From contig NKYR01000052.1 in assembly GCA_003184365.1 (NCBI GenBank), positions 182,553 to 246,552 of the forward strand: a stretch of DNA of 64,000 nt. Direction: 5' to 3'. The stretch is from Evernia prunastri. Taxonomy: Eukaryota; Ascomycota; Lecanoromycetes; Lecanorales; Parmeliaceae. Below are positions 23,501 through 34,751 of this stretch, piece after piece. Made by a program: the position numbers and the translations under genes. Every line of letters starts with the position of its first letter. The first letter of the stretch is position 1. The notes under the pieces were generated by a model. That model saw only the letters and a list, made by a program, of their open reading frames with translations, was not told the DNA's origin and searched no databases.

Positions 23501-23767
23501 AATCCAATCCAATCTAGACACTGAACATAACATTCCCATTCCCATTCCCCAGTCCCCGATGCTTATACTGACAAGTCCGGCACAGACACGGTGAACACGG
23601 ACCAGCGGCGCATCCCGCTCAACGCTACTACTGCGGACGGGCTGACGTACACCATGGCGCTGCCGGCCGATCCGGGGGTGCTGGTGCCGGGGTATTATTA
23701 CCTGTTCGCGATGAGTGGGGGCGTCCCGAGCGTGGCGAAGATCGTGGCGGTTCCTGTGGTGGGTTGA
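20564..23767 (+). CDS. gaoA: Secreted galactose oxidase (copper radical oxidase, AA5_2)
   Basis: Eleven exons (20564-20932, 21036-21383, 21446-21622, 21794-21851, 21900-21994, 22142-22214, 22270-22337, 22489-22527, 22681-22881, 22933-23452, 23586-23767) give 709 residues. A signal peptide precedes a putative propeptide. An F5/8-type carbohydrate-binding domain follows (about 75-225), then a seven-bladed kelch propeller and a DUF1929 C-terminal domain. All active-site residues of Fusarium galactose oxidase are present: Cys303 (HDMFC) and Tyr347 (RGYQS) for the thioether cofactor, Trp365 (GGSWSGG) stacking over it, Tyr565-His566 (RNYHS), and His650, whose codon is restored by the last splice (TTHTVNTDQRR). 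The enzyme oxidises the C6 alcohol of galactose or similar substrates to an aldehyde and makes H2O2. Substrate may differ from true galactose oxidase. Confidence 0.93.
23487..23513. repeat. ATCCA pentanucleotide microsatellite
   Basis: About five tandem ATCCA units lie inside the last intron of the galactose oxidase gene. Confidence 0.85.
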
Positions 23768-24092
23768 GTGAGTGAGTGAGTGGGGGCTGGGGGCTGGTTT
23801 TGAGGGAAGATGGCGGATGGGGGATTCATGCGTGCGGATGGTAGCGGAGATATGGGGTGTAATGGCTTCGTGTGGTTGTTGATGGGCGATAGACTTATCA
23901 CATGTCTGTCTGACCATGATACAGATCTAGAATTTTAATCTATAGGAAGAAACTTTTAAACTGACTCCGTTGTGACTGAGGTGTCCAGTACATAAAGGGA
24001 AAAAGATTTGGCATATTCCGCCGTGCTAGCTAGGTATACACTCGACATGGTCATCCCAAATCCCATCGACGTCGTAACAAAACGGGATACGG
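23768..24092. other. Convergent 3' flanks of galactose oxidase and the methyltransferase
   Basis: These 325 bases lie between two stop codons facing each other. A GAGTGAGT short repeat occurs at 23768-23782. No gene recognised. Confidence 0.45.
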
Positions 24093-25894
24093 CTACTCAG
24101 GCCGCAACACCTGTCGGACCTGATCGCCCAGGCCCCCAGCGGCATTCTTGGCGCGGTTCGCCGCAACGTCGACCTTGGACGCGGCCAACGCTCCCGTCAG
24201 GCCGAACTGGTTGGGGACCCCTTCGACCCGGTGGGTGGAGTTGATGTTCTTGACCAGGGTGATCTGGTAGCACGTCGCTGAGCCCTGGCGGGAGATGATG
24301 GTCGAGTAGGCGAGGAAATACTCCCAGATCTAAGGAACGAGGGTATGTTATCAGTGACATGAAATGCGCAGCTAGTTTGGAAGAAGAAAAAGAGGGGAAA
24401 GACGCTACCCTGAACCAGCGGTTTCCGTACTTCGCTTCGACTTTCTCCTTGTTGGCCATCCAGTTCCGGTACCATCTCCACAGCGTCGCGGAGTAGTGGA
24501 CGCCGATGGTGTCGATGCCTTTCACTTCGAACCCGGCGCCTTCCAGCTTGTCGACGAACCAGCCCAGCGGGGTCGACGCGTCCGCTCCGGGGAAGATGTA
24601 TTTGTTCATGAAGAGGCCCCAGATCAGATCTTCGTACTGCCAGCATTTCCGGATGCCGGCGATCTGCAGGAAGAAGACCCCGTCGTCGTCGAGCATGTCG
24701 TAGACCTGCTTCAAAAAGGTGGAAAAGTATTTCACACCGACGTGCTCTGCCATTTCCAAGCACGTAATCTTGTTGTAACCGCCAGCCGGTAAAGGGATAT
24801 CGCGGTAATCCCTACATAGAATTCGGCTTTGGCTTTCTTCGATTCCTGCCTTTCGTAGTGCATTGTTACCCCACGCTGTCTGGTTCCTTCCGAGGGTGAC
24901 TCCTGTCGCATTGGCTCCATAATTGGTGCTGGCGTACTTGGCAAGCGTCCCCCAACCGCAACCAATGTCAAGTAGAGATTCACCGCGTTTGAGACCGACC
25001 TTCTCGCACACGACTCCGAGTTTGTTGTCTTGCAGCTGCTCGAGACTTTCTTCCTTGGTGATGTCGGAAATGATGCCAGAAGTGTAGATCATGCGGGGAC
25101 CGAGGAACCACCCATAGAAATCGTCACCGCGGTCGTAATGGTCGCGTACCTGTTCCTCGTCTGGTTTCTTAGCAAGCGGGTGGCCGGCCTACAGTGAACG
25201 ACGACTTACCTTGAGACCGAGTGTGCATGATGACTTCGGGCATCATGCCAGTGAGGAAGAAGCGGAATAGACTGAGTGTGAATCTGAAGTTGGCCCAGTC
25301 ATGACGGTATTCCATCACCTCCAAGGCGTCGCCTTTGAAGTCGACGGCGCCATCGAAATACATCTCGTGAAAGGTCTCCATTGGTATTTTGCTTTTGCCG
25401 TGATATTTCGCCCTATCCTTCTCGCTGTGGAACTCCAGATAGTGCTCCACTGGTCTACCTGGATATCGAGCCTTCTCATTTTTCCGCGGAGATATCGAGG
25501 ACGCTAAATACCAGAATGTGGCTAGGACCGGGATGCTGGTGAAAATGGCGAAGAATATCCAGGTGAAGAGCCCTCCGTTGACCTGACGCGCCAAATAGGC
25601 CGGAACTAACGCGAGGAGTGTACCGAGGAGAACGTTGTTGAAGTTATCGCTGCTTGCAGCATCGGCAGGGAGAGGAGCATTCTTGATTGAAGGGTACTAA
25701 GAGTCATTGTCAGCCTATACAACTGATCAATGCACTAAATGTACAATTGAGTGTTAATTGGAGCTGGTGGGATAGTTAATGCTCACAGTAGTGGTTCTGA
25801 CTCCATAGTCCTCGAGGGGAGGCACAGGAGTCGGAGCCGCTGGTGTCTCAATGAACTCAAAGTCATCAGACACTTCCGACCCGGACTTGGGCAT
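24093..25894 (-). CDS. Sphingolipid C9-methyltransferase
   Basis: Four exons (25894-25787, 25696-25210, 25160-24409, 24329-24093) give 527 residues. Two N-terminal hydrophobic segments (about residues 55-75 and 79-104) anchor the protein in the membrane. The SAM-binding motif LLDIGCGWGTL lies near residue 260, followed by GVTLGRNQTAWG and CLEMAEHVGVKYF, as in the cyclopropane-fatty-acid-synthase-like methyltransferases that add the C9 methyl branch of fungal glucosylceramides. Family members sit in the ER and act on the delta-8-desaturated sphingoid base. The splice after NRWFR restores IWEYFLAYSTIISRQGSAT, the conserved C-terminal block. Length and motif order match characterised enzymes. 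It is divergent from the amino-acid transporter and convergent with galactose oxidase. Confidence 0.92.
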
Positions 25895-26430
25895 TTCGAC
25901 CGGTGGGGAAAGTTCTATATACAGTTCACTTATTGTTGCTTCGAATATCCTTTTTTCAGGAACCCGAGATCTGTTCGTAGGGCTGAATGTCTTGGCATCA
26001 TCGTGTGTCTACTCCGTACTTTACATATCTTCCCCCCACTCTTCCGGAACTGCACTACATTTTAGCCCCGCCGTTATATTAGCGGACAAGCTACCTAACA
26101 GAGTAGGTACCTTAGGAGAGCAGGGGTAAAGCGACACTCCATCTTGGCGATGAGCACTGATCAGAAACCTCCTAGACCATGACCTGCGAGAGAAGATATC
26201 TATCCTGACTTCTCGCGCGTGGTGAGCATCAACACGAGTATAAGTAAATGCGGAGATGTTGCCGATCATTCTACGGCACGTACAAAATCATGCATTACGC
26301 TAAACCAGTCAGCGATACGAAGTAGTTGTGGGTGGGGTAGCTCCCCTTAGGTACGTATATGCTCCCTCTCTTCCCCGAGCTATGAGCTTCTGTCCTTTTT
26401 TGTATTCCGCCTCTCAAGCCTCAGAACGCC
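25895..26430. promoter_or_regulatory. Divergent promoter region, methyltransferase / amino-acid transporter
   Basis: These 536 bases between opposite start codons should contain both promoters. A CT-rich tract at about 26360-26400 precedes the transporter ATG. No specific site was assigned. Confidence 0.4.
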
Positions 26431-28698
26431 ATGGATGACAAGGAATTTGCAGACTCGCCGCAAGAGCAGTATGTAACCAAGCCTCACAACGCCATCGATG
26501 ACAAGGAATTTGCAGACCCGCCGCAAGAGCAGTATGTAATCAAACCTCAGACCCGCCTACTTCATGACCCCGCTGTCACATTCGAGGAGTACCAATACTA
26601 CGCCCGGCGCACCCGAGAAGAGGAGAAGCATCTCGAATCTCCAAAGTTGCGATGGCGAGAAATCATCAATCGCAGGACAAATCAAGACCCACGCCAAGTT
26701 GATGCTGGCGACCCCATAGTGCCTGAAGTCAACTTCTCAAACGAAGAGAACCGCCTACAGATTACCGATGAAGAATGGACAAACGCGAGTCGTGCAATGC
26801 GCACAGCGTCGTCTGGGGCTGCATTCTACCTCATCACGACCGACATTCTCGGCCCTTACGGCGTTGGTTTTGCCATGGGCACACTTGGTTGGGGCCCTGG
26901 GATAGCACTATACACAGTGTTCGGCTTCATGGCTGGATGTACGTATTTTCGGACTTCATGTTTCCCCTTCTGAATCGAATGTTGAGTCTCGAGACATGTC
27001 TTGTCTTGGGATTGTCTACCCCCTAGGCGTGTTTGAAGGAGTGCTGTCCCCCTCAAACTAGCATGACTGACTCTGAATACATAATCCAGACTCGGGCTAT
27101 CTCATCTGGTACGTTTTCCTTGGCCTCGACAGCTATGAGTTCCCTTGTCGCAATTACGGAGATCTCGCCTTTCGTACCTGGGGCACCACTGCCCGCCATG
27201 TCACCAATGTTCTACAAGCTTTGGGCCTACTCCTCATTCTTGGCCAAGTGACAATCCAATACGGCGAAAACATAAGCCAAGTCTCCAAGTTTCGCCTCTG
27301 CTACATTATCTGTCCCCTGTTGTTCGTCATCGCCGGCTTCTTCATGACCCAGATCCGCACTCTCAAAAATTACGGCCTGGTGGCCAACTTTTCCGTTTGG
27401 TTAACCGTTTTGGTGATCTTCATAACCATGGGCGTTATGGCCCACAGTCCTCCTAATTACGCGATCAGCGTCTTAGGCTCAGCAGGCTCAGCCGTTGACC
27501 CAACCACCATAACTCCAGACGCGCAGGGTAACTACCCGCCCATAGTCCACTATGGAGGCCTCCCTGCCGCGAACCTCGTGGGATCGATCAACGGCTTGCT
27601 ATCAGGCGTGCTCGCCTACGCTGGTGCGCAACTGTTCGTCGAGTTCCTAGCGGAGATGAAACGGCCGAGGGACTTCCTCCAGGCAATGTGGGGTGCTCAG
27701 GCAAGAAACTAACGCGTTTCTCGCTATTATATCGCAAGATCTTCTAATTCTTAAGTAGTTCTTCATATATAGCGTTTACCTGATCTATGGATGCTACGTC
27801 TATCATTTCCAGGGGCAGTATGCTTATCAGTAAGTCATGAGTCTAATGACCCCAGCACACAATCATTTGACGGCATGGCCCTCACAATTTCGCCTTGACC
27901 CTCACTCCTAGCGCTGGAGCAAATCTGTGTACTGACGTCTCACTACCGATAAGGATAAGCTACCAAGGCGTCTCAGTCTACGGCTGGCAAACAGTCGGCA
28001 ATATGATCTCCCTCATCGCCGCCCTCATCGCTGCTGGATTGTATGGGAACATCGGTATAAAAGGTGACGTTTGTCCTGCTGCAACTACAGACTGGTCGTA
28101 CCCATTGCTAAAAACCTTGCTATAGTTCTCTACAACAACATCCTCATGGATCTCTTCAATGCACCGCCGCTCGTCACCCGCCGCGGTAAATTCTTCTATG
28201 CCGCCATCGTGCCAGTGTGGTGGTCCATCGCATTCGTTATCGCGGCAGCGATTCCAGACTACTTTGGCTTCGTCAGTGTCATATCTGCCTCGACGTTGTT
28301 GAATCTGACATATTCGCTTCCACCGCTGTTTGCGGTGGGGTACGATATACAGAATAATGCGCACCGAGAAGGCGAAGGCGAAGGATTCGATCCAATTACG
28401 GGGGAGGTGACAAGACACGGGACGACAGCGCAGCGCTGGATGCGTGGATTTCTTAGTGGTGGCTCACTGCAGGTCGCGAAAAATGTGTGGCATGCGCTAT
28501 ACTTCCTCGCCTCACTCTCCATGTGCGGCTTGGGCATGTATGCTGCTGTAGAGGGGTTAGTGACACTGTCAGTCCGTTGGATTCGAGACAATACCGTTGC
28601 TGACTATGCCTGCCTTGCTTGATAGGTTGGTTACGGCGTTCAAGGACCCGCAATTGAACTCTTTCTCATGCAGGTCACCTCTCAATCTAAACGCTTAA
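26431..28698 (+). CDS. Amino-acid transporter of the AAAP family
   Basis: Six exons (26431-26938, 27090-27700, 27759-27829, 27954-28063, 28126-28555, 28626-28698) give about 600 residues with roughly 11 hydrophobic spans. Typical blocks are GPYGVGFAMGTLGWGPGIAL, GLLLILGQVTIQYGENISQV, GSINGLLSGVLAYAGAQLF and VLYNNILMDLFNAPPL, matching the Aa_trans family (neutral amino-acid/methyltryptophan-type permeases of fungi). The hydrophilic N-terminus carries a near-perfect tandem duplication of about 21 residues (DDKEFADSPQEQY then DDKEFADPPQEQY). Intron 2 (27701-27758) has a GC donor (CAG|GCAAG). The start of exon 4 is ambiguous among three AG acceptors (27911, 27953 or 27959), which changes up to 16 residues. 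Substrate cannot be told from sequence. Confidence 0.85.
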
Positions 28699-29168
28699 TT
28701 ATATTGTGATACGGGGATACTAGAGATAGCTTGGTAACGATGACTGAGCGAGTCGACATGATCTATATATTTTTTGCAGTAGTAGAAGATCAATATCTGG
28801 ATTTGATGTGTTGGATTCGCTGAGGCATTGGCGCCGAAAGGATACGGAAGAGAATGGTAATGTAAATGCCCTTCGAAGTGGCTGCAGACCGGATCTGCGG
28901 AGGTATTAGAAGATATCATTGGGACAGAGATGCGAATTGTTGGGAGAACGGACTGTGCACTCCATATAGTGGGTTTGGCGGTTCATAAGGCTGTTGAAGA
29001 GCAAATGGACACTGCTGGGGAATCGCTCGTTTAGCTGACGATAGTGACATCGTTGTCTCCTGCAACTACTTAGTCCGGTTTTCGATAGCCTCATGACTGA
29101 TAAAAACACAAATAATCAATCGATTCGATTGTCATCAGAGAGCAAATTCAACGTCTTCGAAAACTGTG
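28699..29168. other. Convergent 3' flanks, transporter / glutamate dehydrogenase
   Basis: These 470 bases lie between two facing stop codons. No gene or repeat recognised. Confidence 0.45.
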
Positions 29169-31207
29169 CTACCACCAATCCCCATGGGCATGTATAGCTG
29201 CAACCACCTTGCAGAAGCCAGCGATATTACTACCCACTAAGAGACTGGGCAGCTTTCCTTTTTCTTCGCCTGAACCCACAAACTCCTTTGCTGTATTGAG
29301 GCCAAGCTTGAAGCACGAGCTCATAGTCTCTCTCAGCTCCCTGTCGACCTTCTCTGCGGTCCAAGAGGTACGCTGACTGTTCTGCGCCATCTCAAGACCG
29401 GATACCACCGAGCCTCCAATGTTTGCTGCCTTGCCTGTCACATTCGAATCAGATCTCGTACTGGGGTTGAGGAATCGCTTCAAACACACCTGGTGCAAAC
29501 CAGACGGCGTCGGCTGGCTTACCCACCTCTCTGGACTTCTCGAAGACGCTGATTGCTTCCCGAGAGCAGCCCATATTGCTTCCCTCCGCAACAATCTTGC
29601 AACCAGCATGTACCAAAGCTTCCGCTTCCTCTCCGGAAACCTTGAAGGAGTCGCTGTCAGCTTCAGATGACCTCTTCCGAGAGTGCGCTGCGATCTCTGG
29701 TGCAACTTCGACAAAGCTAAGCCTCTCTGGACTCAGGACTACGGAAACCTTATTGTACCTCGTTTTGTGTCGCACATGGTAAAACCACATCGACCTTCTC
29801 GAGGTGCCTCCATGGCCTCTGACCCGCAATATATCTAACTTCCTTGCTGTGCGTCATCTTCAGCTCTTTCAAGGATCGGCGCTCCTGTGTGCGACGAGTT
29901 GTTAGTCGTTGTACATGAAGTCATCTGGCTACGATTGCAAATTTACATCACTAAGCTGCGCTTATCAATCGAACAGTGAAGGGTGCTAACGGCACACACC
30001 TGCTTTAGGCCGACGACTTCGGTCAGAGTTTTCAAACTGATTCCCTCGATGCCAGTAGCTACAATGGCACCTTCGCTATCAGAGAGAGACAAGACATGAG
30101 CACCATGTTGAGTCGCCTTCAAAGCAGCGTGTTGAGCAACGTTTCCGGAGCCTGAGATAGAGACTCGCTTGCCACGGAGAGTCTCTTCGCCTTGCGAGAC
30201 ATACTGGATCATATGGCCCACGTACTACATCTATCAGTAGCCGCCAGATCAAGAGAGGGTGTTATCCAACATATATAAGGCCGTAGCCAGTCGCTTCAGG
30301 TTTCATCAAGCTACCTCCGAAAGTGCTGCCTTTGCTGGTTATGGATCCCTCCCAAAGCCCAGTCTCGGCTTTGTAGGCACCAAAGAGCCATCCGACCTCG
30401 CGGGCGGTTACACCAATGTCTCCAGCTGGTATGTCAGTGTTTGCTCCAATGTACTTACTAAGATCGTGGAGTCAGTCAAGTCTTTTACGTGCTAAAAATG
30501 CCCATGGGCATGTTGCAGCAGAGAGACAGATCTTTTAAGAAGAGAACTCACCTACCTGAGCTCCCGCATGTAGGCAACACAGAATCTTCGAATTTCGCCA
30601 TCACTTTTGCCTTTTGAGTCAAAATCTGCCCCTCCTTTTGCGCCGCCGATGTTCACTTCCATTTTGGCTCATCAGCTCTGGGCCCTCACCACGCAATCGT
30701 CGATCCTTTACCATAGCGATAGCACACTTACATCCCGTCAAAGCATTTTTGAAAGTCTGCTCGAGAGCCAGAAATTTGAGAACCGAGAGGTTCACCGTCG
30801 GATGAAACCGAGTGCCGCCTTTGTAAGGGCCCAGCGTCGAGTTGAACTGCACGCGGTATCCGCGGTTCACTTGCACCTCGTGCTTATCCTGGTTTTTGTC
30901 AGTGTTTTCGGGCGCAGGACCAAGAGAGGCTTTCAGTGTGCGTGTAACAGCTTGGTCGAAGAGCAACACTTCTGGCAGGGGACATACATCTTCCCATACG
31001 ACGCGAAACTGTATGACTCGTTCTGGAACTGCAACGACGCCGAGGGCTCTTCTGTACCCGGGATGCTTCTCGAAGAGCGAAGAGTTCTCAAGCGCGGACA
31101 CAAGATCTATTGCAGGATACATTAGCCATGCGAGGCAAGAGCGGGCTGATCGAGAATTCACCTCCATACGCCTGCTCGTACTCGGGTTCTGGCGACAGAT
31201 TAGACAT
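29169..31207 (-). CDS. NADP-specific glutamate dehydrogenase
   Basis: Nine exons (31207-31162, 31106-30988, 30888-30732, 30655-30556, 30457-30271, 30224-30000, 29884-29759, 29640-29490, 29434-29169) give 458 residues, the usual length. It opens MSNLSPEPEYEQAYGDLVSA and contains GPYKGGTRFHP (Lys78), ALTGLNIGGAKGGADFD (Lys114 in the active-site loop), ANTDIPAGDIGV, the nucleotide motif SGSGNVAQ, PCATQNEVSGEEA and the end SNIAGFCKVVAAIHAHGDWW. The enzyme interconverts 2-oxoglutarate plus ammonium and glutamate with NADP(H). All nine joins keep phase and rebuild family sequence, so apparent interruptions in the raw frames are introns, not frameshifts. Two oddities: eight introns, more than I expect for fungal gdhA genes, and GGAKGG where the family normally has GGGKGG. 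It could be a divergent second copy. Confidence 0.93.
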
Positions 31208-31920
31208 TTTTGTCGAGATGATAAAGGTAAGGGAAAATATTCAGGTCAAGCATGCGATTGGTCTTCGAATGGCATGGACACAAGGTGTCGCAGAAGCTGC
31301 TTCACACTGGCAGAATTCAGGTAAAAAGGTATTGGGGCAGCAGTTGAGCAAGATGCAAATCTGACGACATAATTTGATGACTAATATCGAGGTTGAGTAA
31401 GTACCTAGGGATTTACGCATAGTACTTTGAACCGAACGACGGCAGCTTATTCGTGCCACAATTAATACTACGGAGTATGGCACACAAGCACGCATTTACT
31501 ACAGAACACTTCTAGGAGCTGCTCTTCAGTCAGCTGTACTATATATCATGCGCCTACTTGAATGCATAGGCAAATCCGTTTCAGACAAAAGAGGCGCAGA
31601 GTTACCATGGGAATGCGTGAGCCTTTAGCCAAGACAAACCCCCTGGGATCTTACCATGAAGGCTCTAACGCACAAGAAGCGGACTCGGGCTATGTACCAT
31701 CGAGGGAGAGAACTCATGCCAATCTATCTACACTCAGATTGTCTCGCAGGTTGCTTCGTGAACAGCTACGTCAACGATCCGAGGTCGGTATGTGCATAGT
31801 GCCTTAATTGCCCTTCGCCTGGCACCGTCTTACGCACCGGATGGTGAATGAACAGAAGAGAACTTTTCGGTGGTGCTTTGTCGTTATGTTCATTCTCGAA
31901 GCGCTTGGATCCTCCGAGAC
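31208..31920. other. Intergenic region upstream of glutamate dehydrogenase
   Basis: No supported gene. It contains the glutamate dehydrogenase promoter (minus strand). Plus-strand frames at 31562-31807 and 31808-32068 overlap the other strand's coding-like block and have no resemblance to known families. Confidence 0.4.
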
Positions 31921-32517
31921 CAATTGCCGTAGAGAGGGAGAGAGGCAGGCGAGGACAGACTTTAGAACGAAATGTTCGGACTGCTGGAAGCGCCGGAAGA
32001 CATCGATGTTGTCCTGGATGGTCTTGGGAATGGCAGAGCCGTCTAGCATCGCTGTGCGAGAAACCTAGAAGCTGGTCAGCTGGTCAGTGTGTGTGGCTAG
32101 CGGACGAAAAAGCTGTCTAATTCTCTCACCGCTTCACACACAAGTACTATCACTGCCTGCACTTTGACTGCACCGACAACCAGCAGAACCCTGCTCCTCC
32201 GTCTAGGATGAGCTGTTCGCTTCGTCCGAAACCACAACCCCCAAGCTGACATCTCCGAAAGTATGTACTTCTTTCCTCTGCAGGCTAGGCCCATATGGCT
32301 GACAGTCGAGGCATCATCAGGCAGAAGCGCACTCACCCGATAGAGGACATGCGTTTCGAGGCTGAGCCGTGCAGTACCCGTATCGAGGCAAATCACGCTT
32401 ATCAATAGCACCAATTACGCAGGGCAACTAACTCACCGACAGTCAAGGAGGATGACTTACGTGGCCCCTCGGCCTCGTTGTGTTGGGTGCATTGCCGTAT
32501 ACTATGCTGGCTATCAT
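31921..32517 (-). pseudogene. Eroded or mis-spliced coding block of unknown family
   Basis: On the minus strand, several pieces look coding and are bounded by splice signals. 32064-31921 (48 codons) contains VSRTAMLDGSAIPKTIQDNI and DVFRRFQQSEHFVLKSVLAC. It joins in phase to a segment ending at 32130 (VKVQAVIVLVCEA, donor GTGAGA). Further upstream, CLDTGTARLSLETHVLYR joins across a 37-nt gap to PYGPSLQRKEVHTFGDVSLG. These last two blocks and the VKVQ block are in different frames, and a TAG lies between them with no clear intron. Either a frameshift has broken the gene or an exon boundary was missed. I cannot name the family. Confidence 0.4.
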
Positions 32518-32942
32518 CAAAACGGTGTCTTTAAGCTATCACTCATTCTTCCGGGTGTACTGCCTCGGACCCGAGAAGGGATAGTCAAGTTTGTTCACTT
32601 TGAAGTGGGACAAATCACTGATTCATACCCCTAAAGCCTAAATCCTTACATTTTCAGACTCCACAATTCTGTGCCCACGAAATGGATTCGTGGCAAGATG
32701 TCGACCTCAGTGCCTGAATTCAGGAGTTACTTCCGGGGCACGCTTATCTATAACCACTAACTGGATTTTTACTGATTATATCTTTCAAAGGTATTAAACA
32801 GTACTATACCTTGATGTGAATAAAACGCAAGTATTTCAAGTTTTTATGGTATAGAACAGTAATTTGCCCTACCTTACTTATTAACATTTACGGCCGCCAT
32901 TTCTTTCCAGACTTTCCCAGAAAACTCCACTAGCAGTTCACC
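32518..32942. other. Intergenic region upstream of the decarboxylase
   Basis: No gene recognised. The stretch 32770-32890 is AT-rich. The promoter and leader of the decarboxylase should lie here. Confidence 0.4.
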
Positions 32943-34751
32943 ATGGATTGCCCAGGACTGACGAATGGCAAGTGTGAACCCAAAGACCGACTTCAGAAAT
33001 CTCGTGCAAACGAAGTCTCCAAAGTTCGTATTGTTCCTTTGAAAAGTAGCTGTCTATGATTCATAGCTTGTTCTTCTACTATCGGATACTGACGTTGCGG
33101 ATAGCTCCTGTGCGCTGTACAGGATCTCCTGATCCCATTCATAAGTGCTGCCGACGATGGTCAACCGGATGAACAACCGGATGAACAACCGGCTATCCGT
33201 CTTCGGAATCCAACCTCGAATAACCATACGAACACTGAAAATCTTGATTTCTCTCACACTTCTCATTGCAACTACTCAAGGAGTTGTTGCACTGGGTGTC
33301 GTGATAGTGTATGCAATGGCAATACGACTCCATCAAGGGATTTGCCTACTATGTTAGTGGAACATCAGAAGCCATCAGAACTCATCCACCTGATGAACCT
33401 GGAGCTTCCCGAAGCAGGGTTGGGACAAGCTGGCTTTATCGAACAAGTACAGAAGATACTGAAATACTCGGTCAACACCTGGAATCCTGGCTTCATGAGC
33501 AAACTCTATGGCTCAACTGATGCGCCTGGTGTTGCCGCTGAGCTAATTCTTGCAACACTCAATACGCAGGTTCATACCTTCCAAGTATCCCCAACTTTGA
33601 CCATGATTGAGAAATACACCGCCAGTATCCTTGCAAACCTTTTTGGCTTTACTGGACCGCATGCTGGCGGTATCACTGTTCAGGGAGGATCAGCATCCAA
33701 TTCTACCTCGGTGGTTATAGCACGTAATACTCTCTTTCCCGACACTAAGAACAAAGGCAACGACGCCAATGGTCTCAGGTTACTTATGTTCACTTCGGCC
33801 CACGGCCACTACAGCATCGAAAAAGCAGCATTAATGTTGGGCTTCGGCTCCGCATCTGTATGGTCAGTGCCAGTAGATCCTGTATCTGGTAGCATGGACC
33901 CTTCAGCCCTCTCGTCTCTTATCATCAAGGCAAGAAATGAAGGATATACGCCATTCTATCTGAATGCCACGGCCGGAACGACAGTTCTCGGCTCCTTTGA
34001 TCCGATTATCCCACTTGCTGAGATCTGCAGGGAACAATGCCTCTGGCTGCATATTGATGCGTCCTGGGGTGGACCAGTCATCTTTAGCCCAAGCCATAAG
34101 CACAAATTGAACGGTAGTCATCTCGCGAACTCTATCGCCATCAACCCGCACAAGATGATGGGAGTGCCCGTGACATGTTCTTTCCTTCTTGGACCGGACC
34201 TTCGACAGTTCCATTCCAGTAATACTTTGCCTGCAAGCTACCTCTTTCACTCCGTTGAGCCCTCTTCTGACGTCTACGACTTGGCAGATCTGACGTTGCA
34301 GTGTGGACGAAAAGGCGATAGTCTGAAGCTTTATTTGAGCTGGACGTATCATGGCAAAAATGGCTATATCAAACAAATTGACGCTGCATTGGACGCGGCT
34401 GCACATCTTGCTATCCTTATCTCTAAGCATGACGATCTGGTTCTGGTCAGTCAGAACCCACCGCCATGTTGTCAAGTGTGCTTCTTTTACGCCAAAGGCG
34501 GGATTCTGCACGAGAGTGGTGAGGAGAACAGCAGGATCACGAAAGAAGTGGTACAAGGCCTGGTCGCGAAAGGCTTCATGATTGACTATGCAAGTATTGA
34601 CAAGGGAGGATGTTTCATGAGACCCGTCGTCAGCAGAGGAACCCGGCGACAGACTGTGGAGACACTTGTTGATGAAGTGCTGTTCCTGGGATCAAAAACC
34701 GAAAAGACTGGAAAGAAGAGTGTCCAGGGCGATAGAACTTGCGAAGGGTAA
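32943..34751 (+). CDS. Group II PLP-dependent decarboxylase (glutamate/cysteine-sulfinate decarboxylase-like)
   Basis: Two exons (32943-33023 and 33105-34751) give 575 residues. The fold-type I decarboxylase core is complete: YSVNTWNPGFMSKLYGSTDA, HTFQVSPTLTMIEKYTASIL, GGSASNSTSVVIARNTLFPD, NATAGTTVLGSFDPI, WLHIDASWGGPVIFS and the PLP-lysine motif AINPHKMMGVPVTCS (Lys377). The last motif is closest to animal-type glutamate and cysteine-sulfinate decarboxylases rather than bacterial-type GAD, so likely substrates are glutamate, aspartate or cysteine sulfinate. Exon 1 joins ANEVSK to LLCAVQDLLIPFI, a usual N-terminal helix. A PDEQ tandem repeat and a Cys-rich linker (about residues 80-100) precede the core. 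The neighbouring glutamate dehydrogenase suggests a link with glutamate metabolism, but this is inference. Confidence 0.88.

Noticed and set aside
22918..23502. Minus-strand 194-codon frame
   Set aside because: It is a GC-rich shadow of galactose oxidase exon 10, with Arg/Gly-rich non-protein-like composition.
29490..29829. Apparent frameshifts and insertions in glutamate dehydrogenase
   Set aside because: They are introns: each has GT...AG ends and splicing rebuilds the family sequence in phase.
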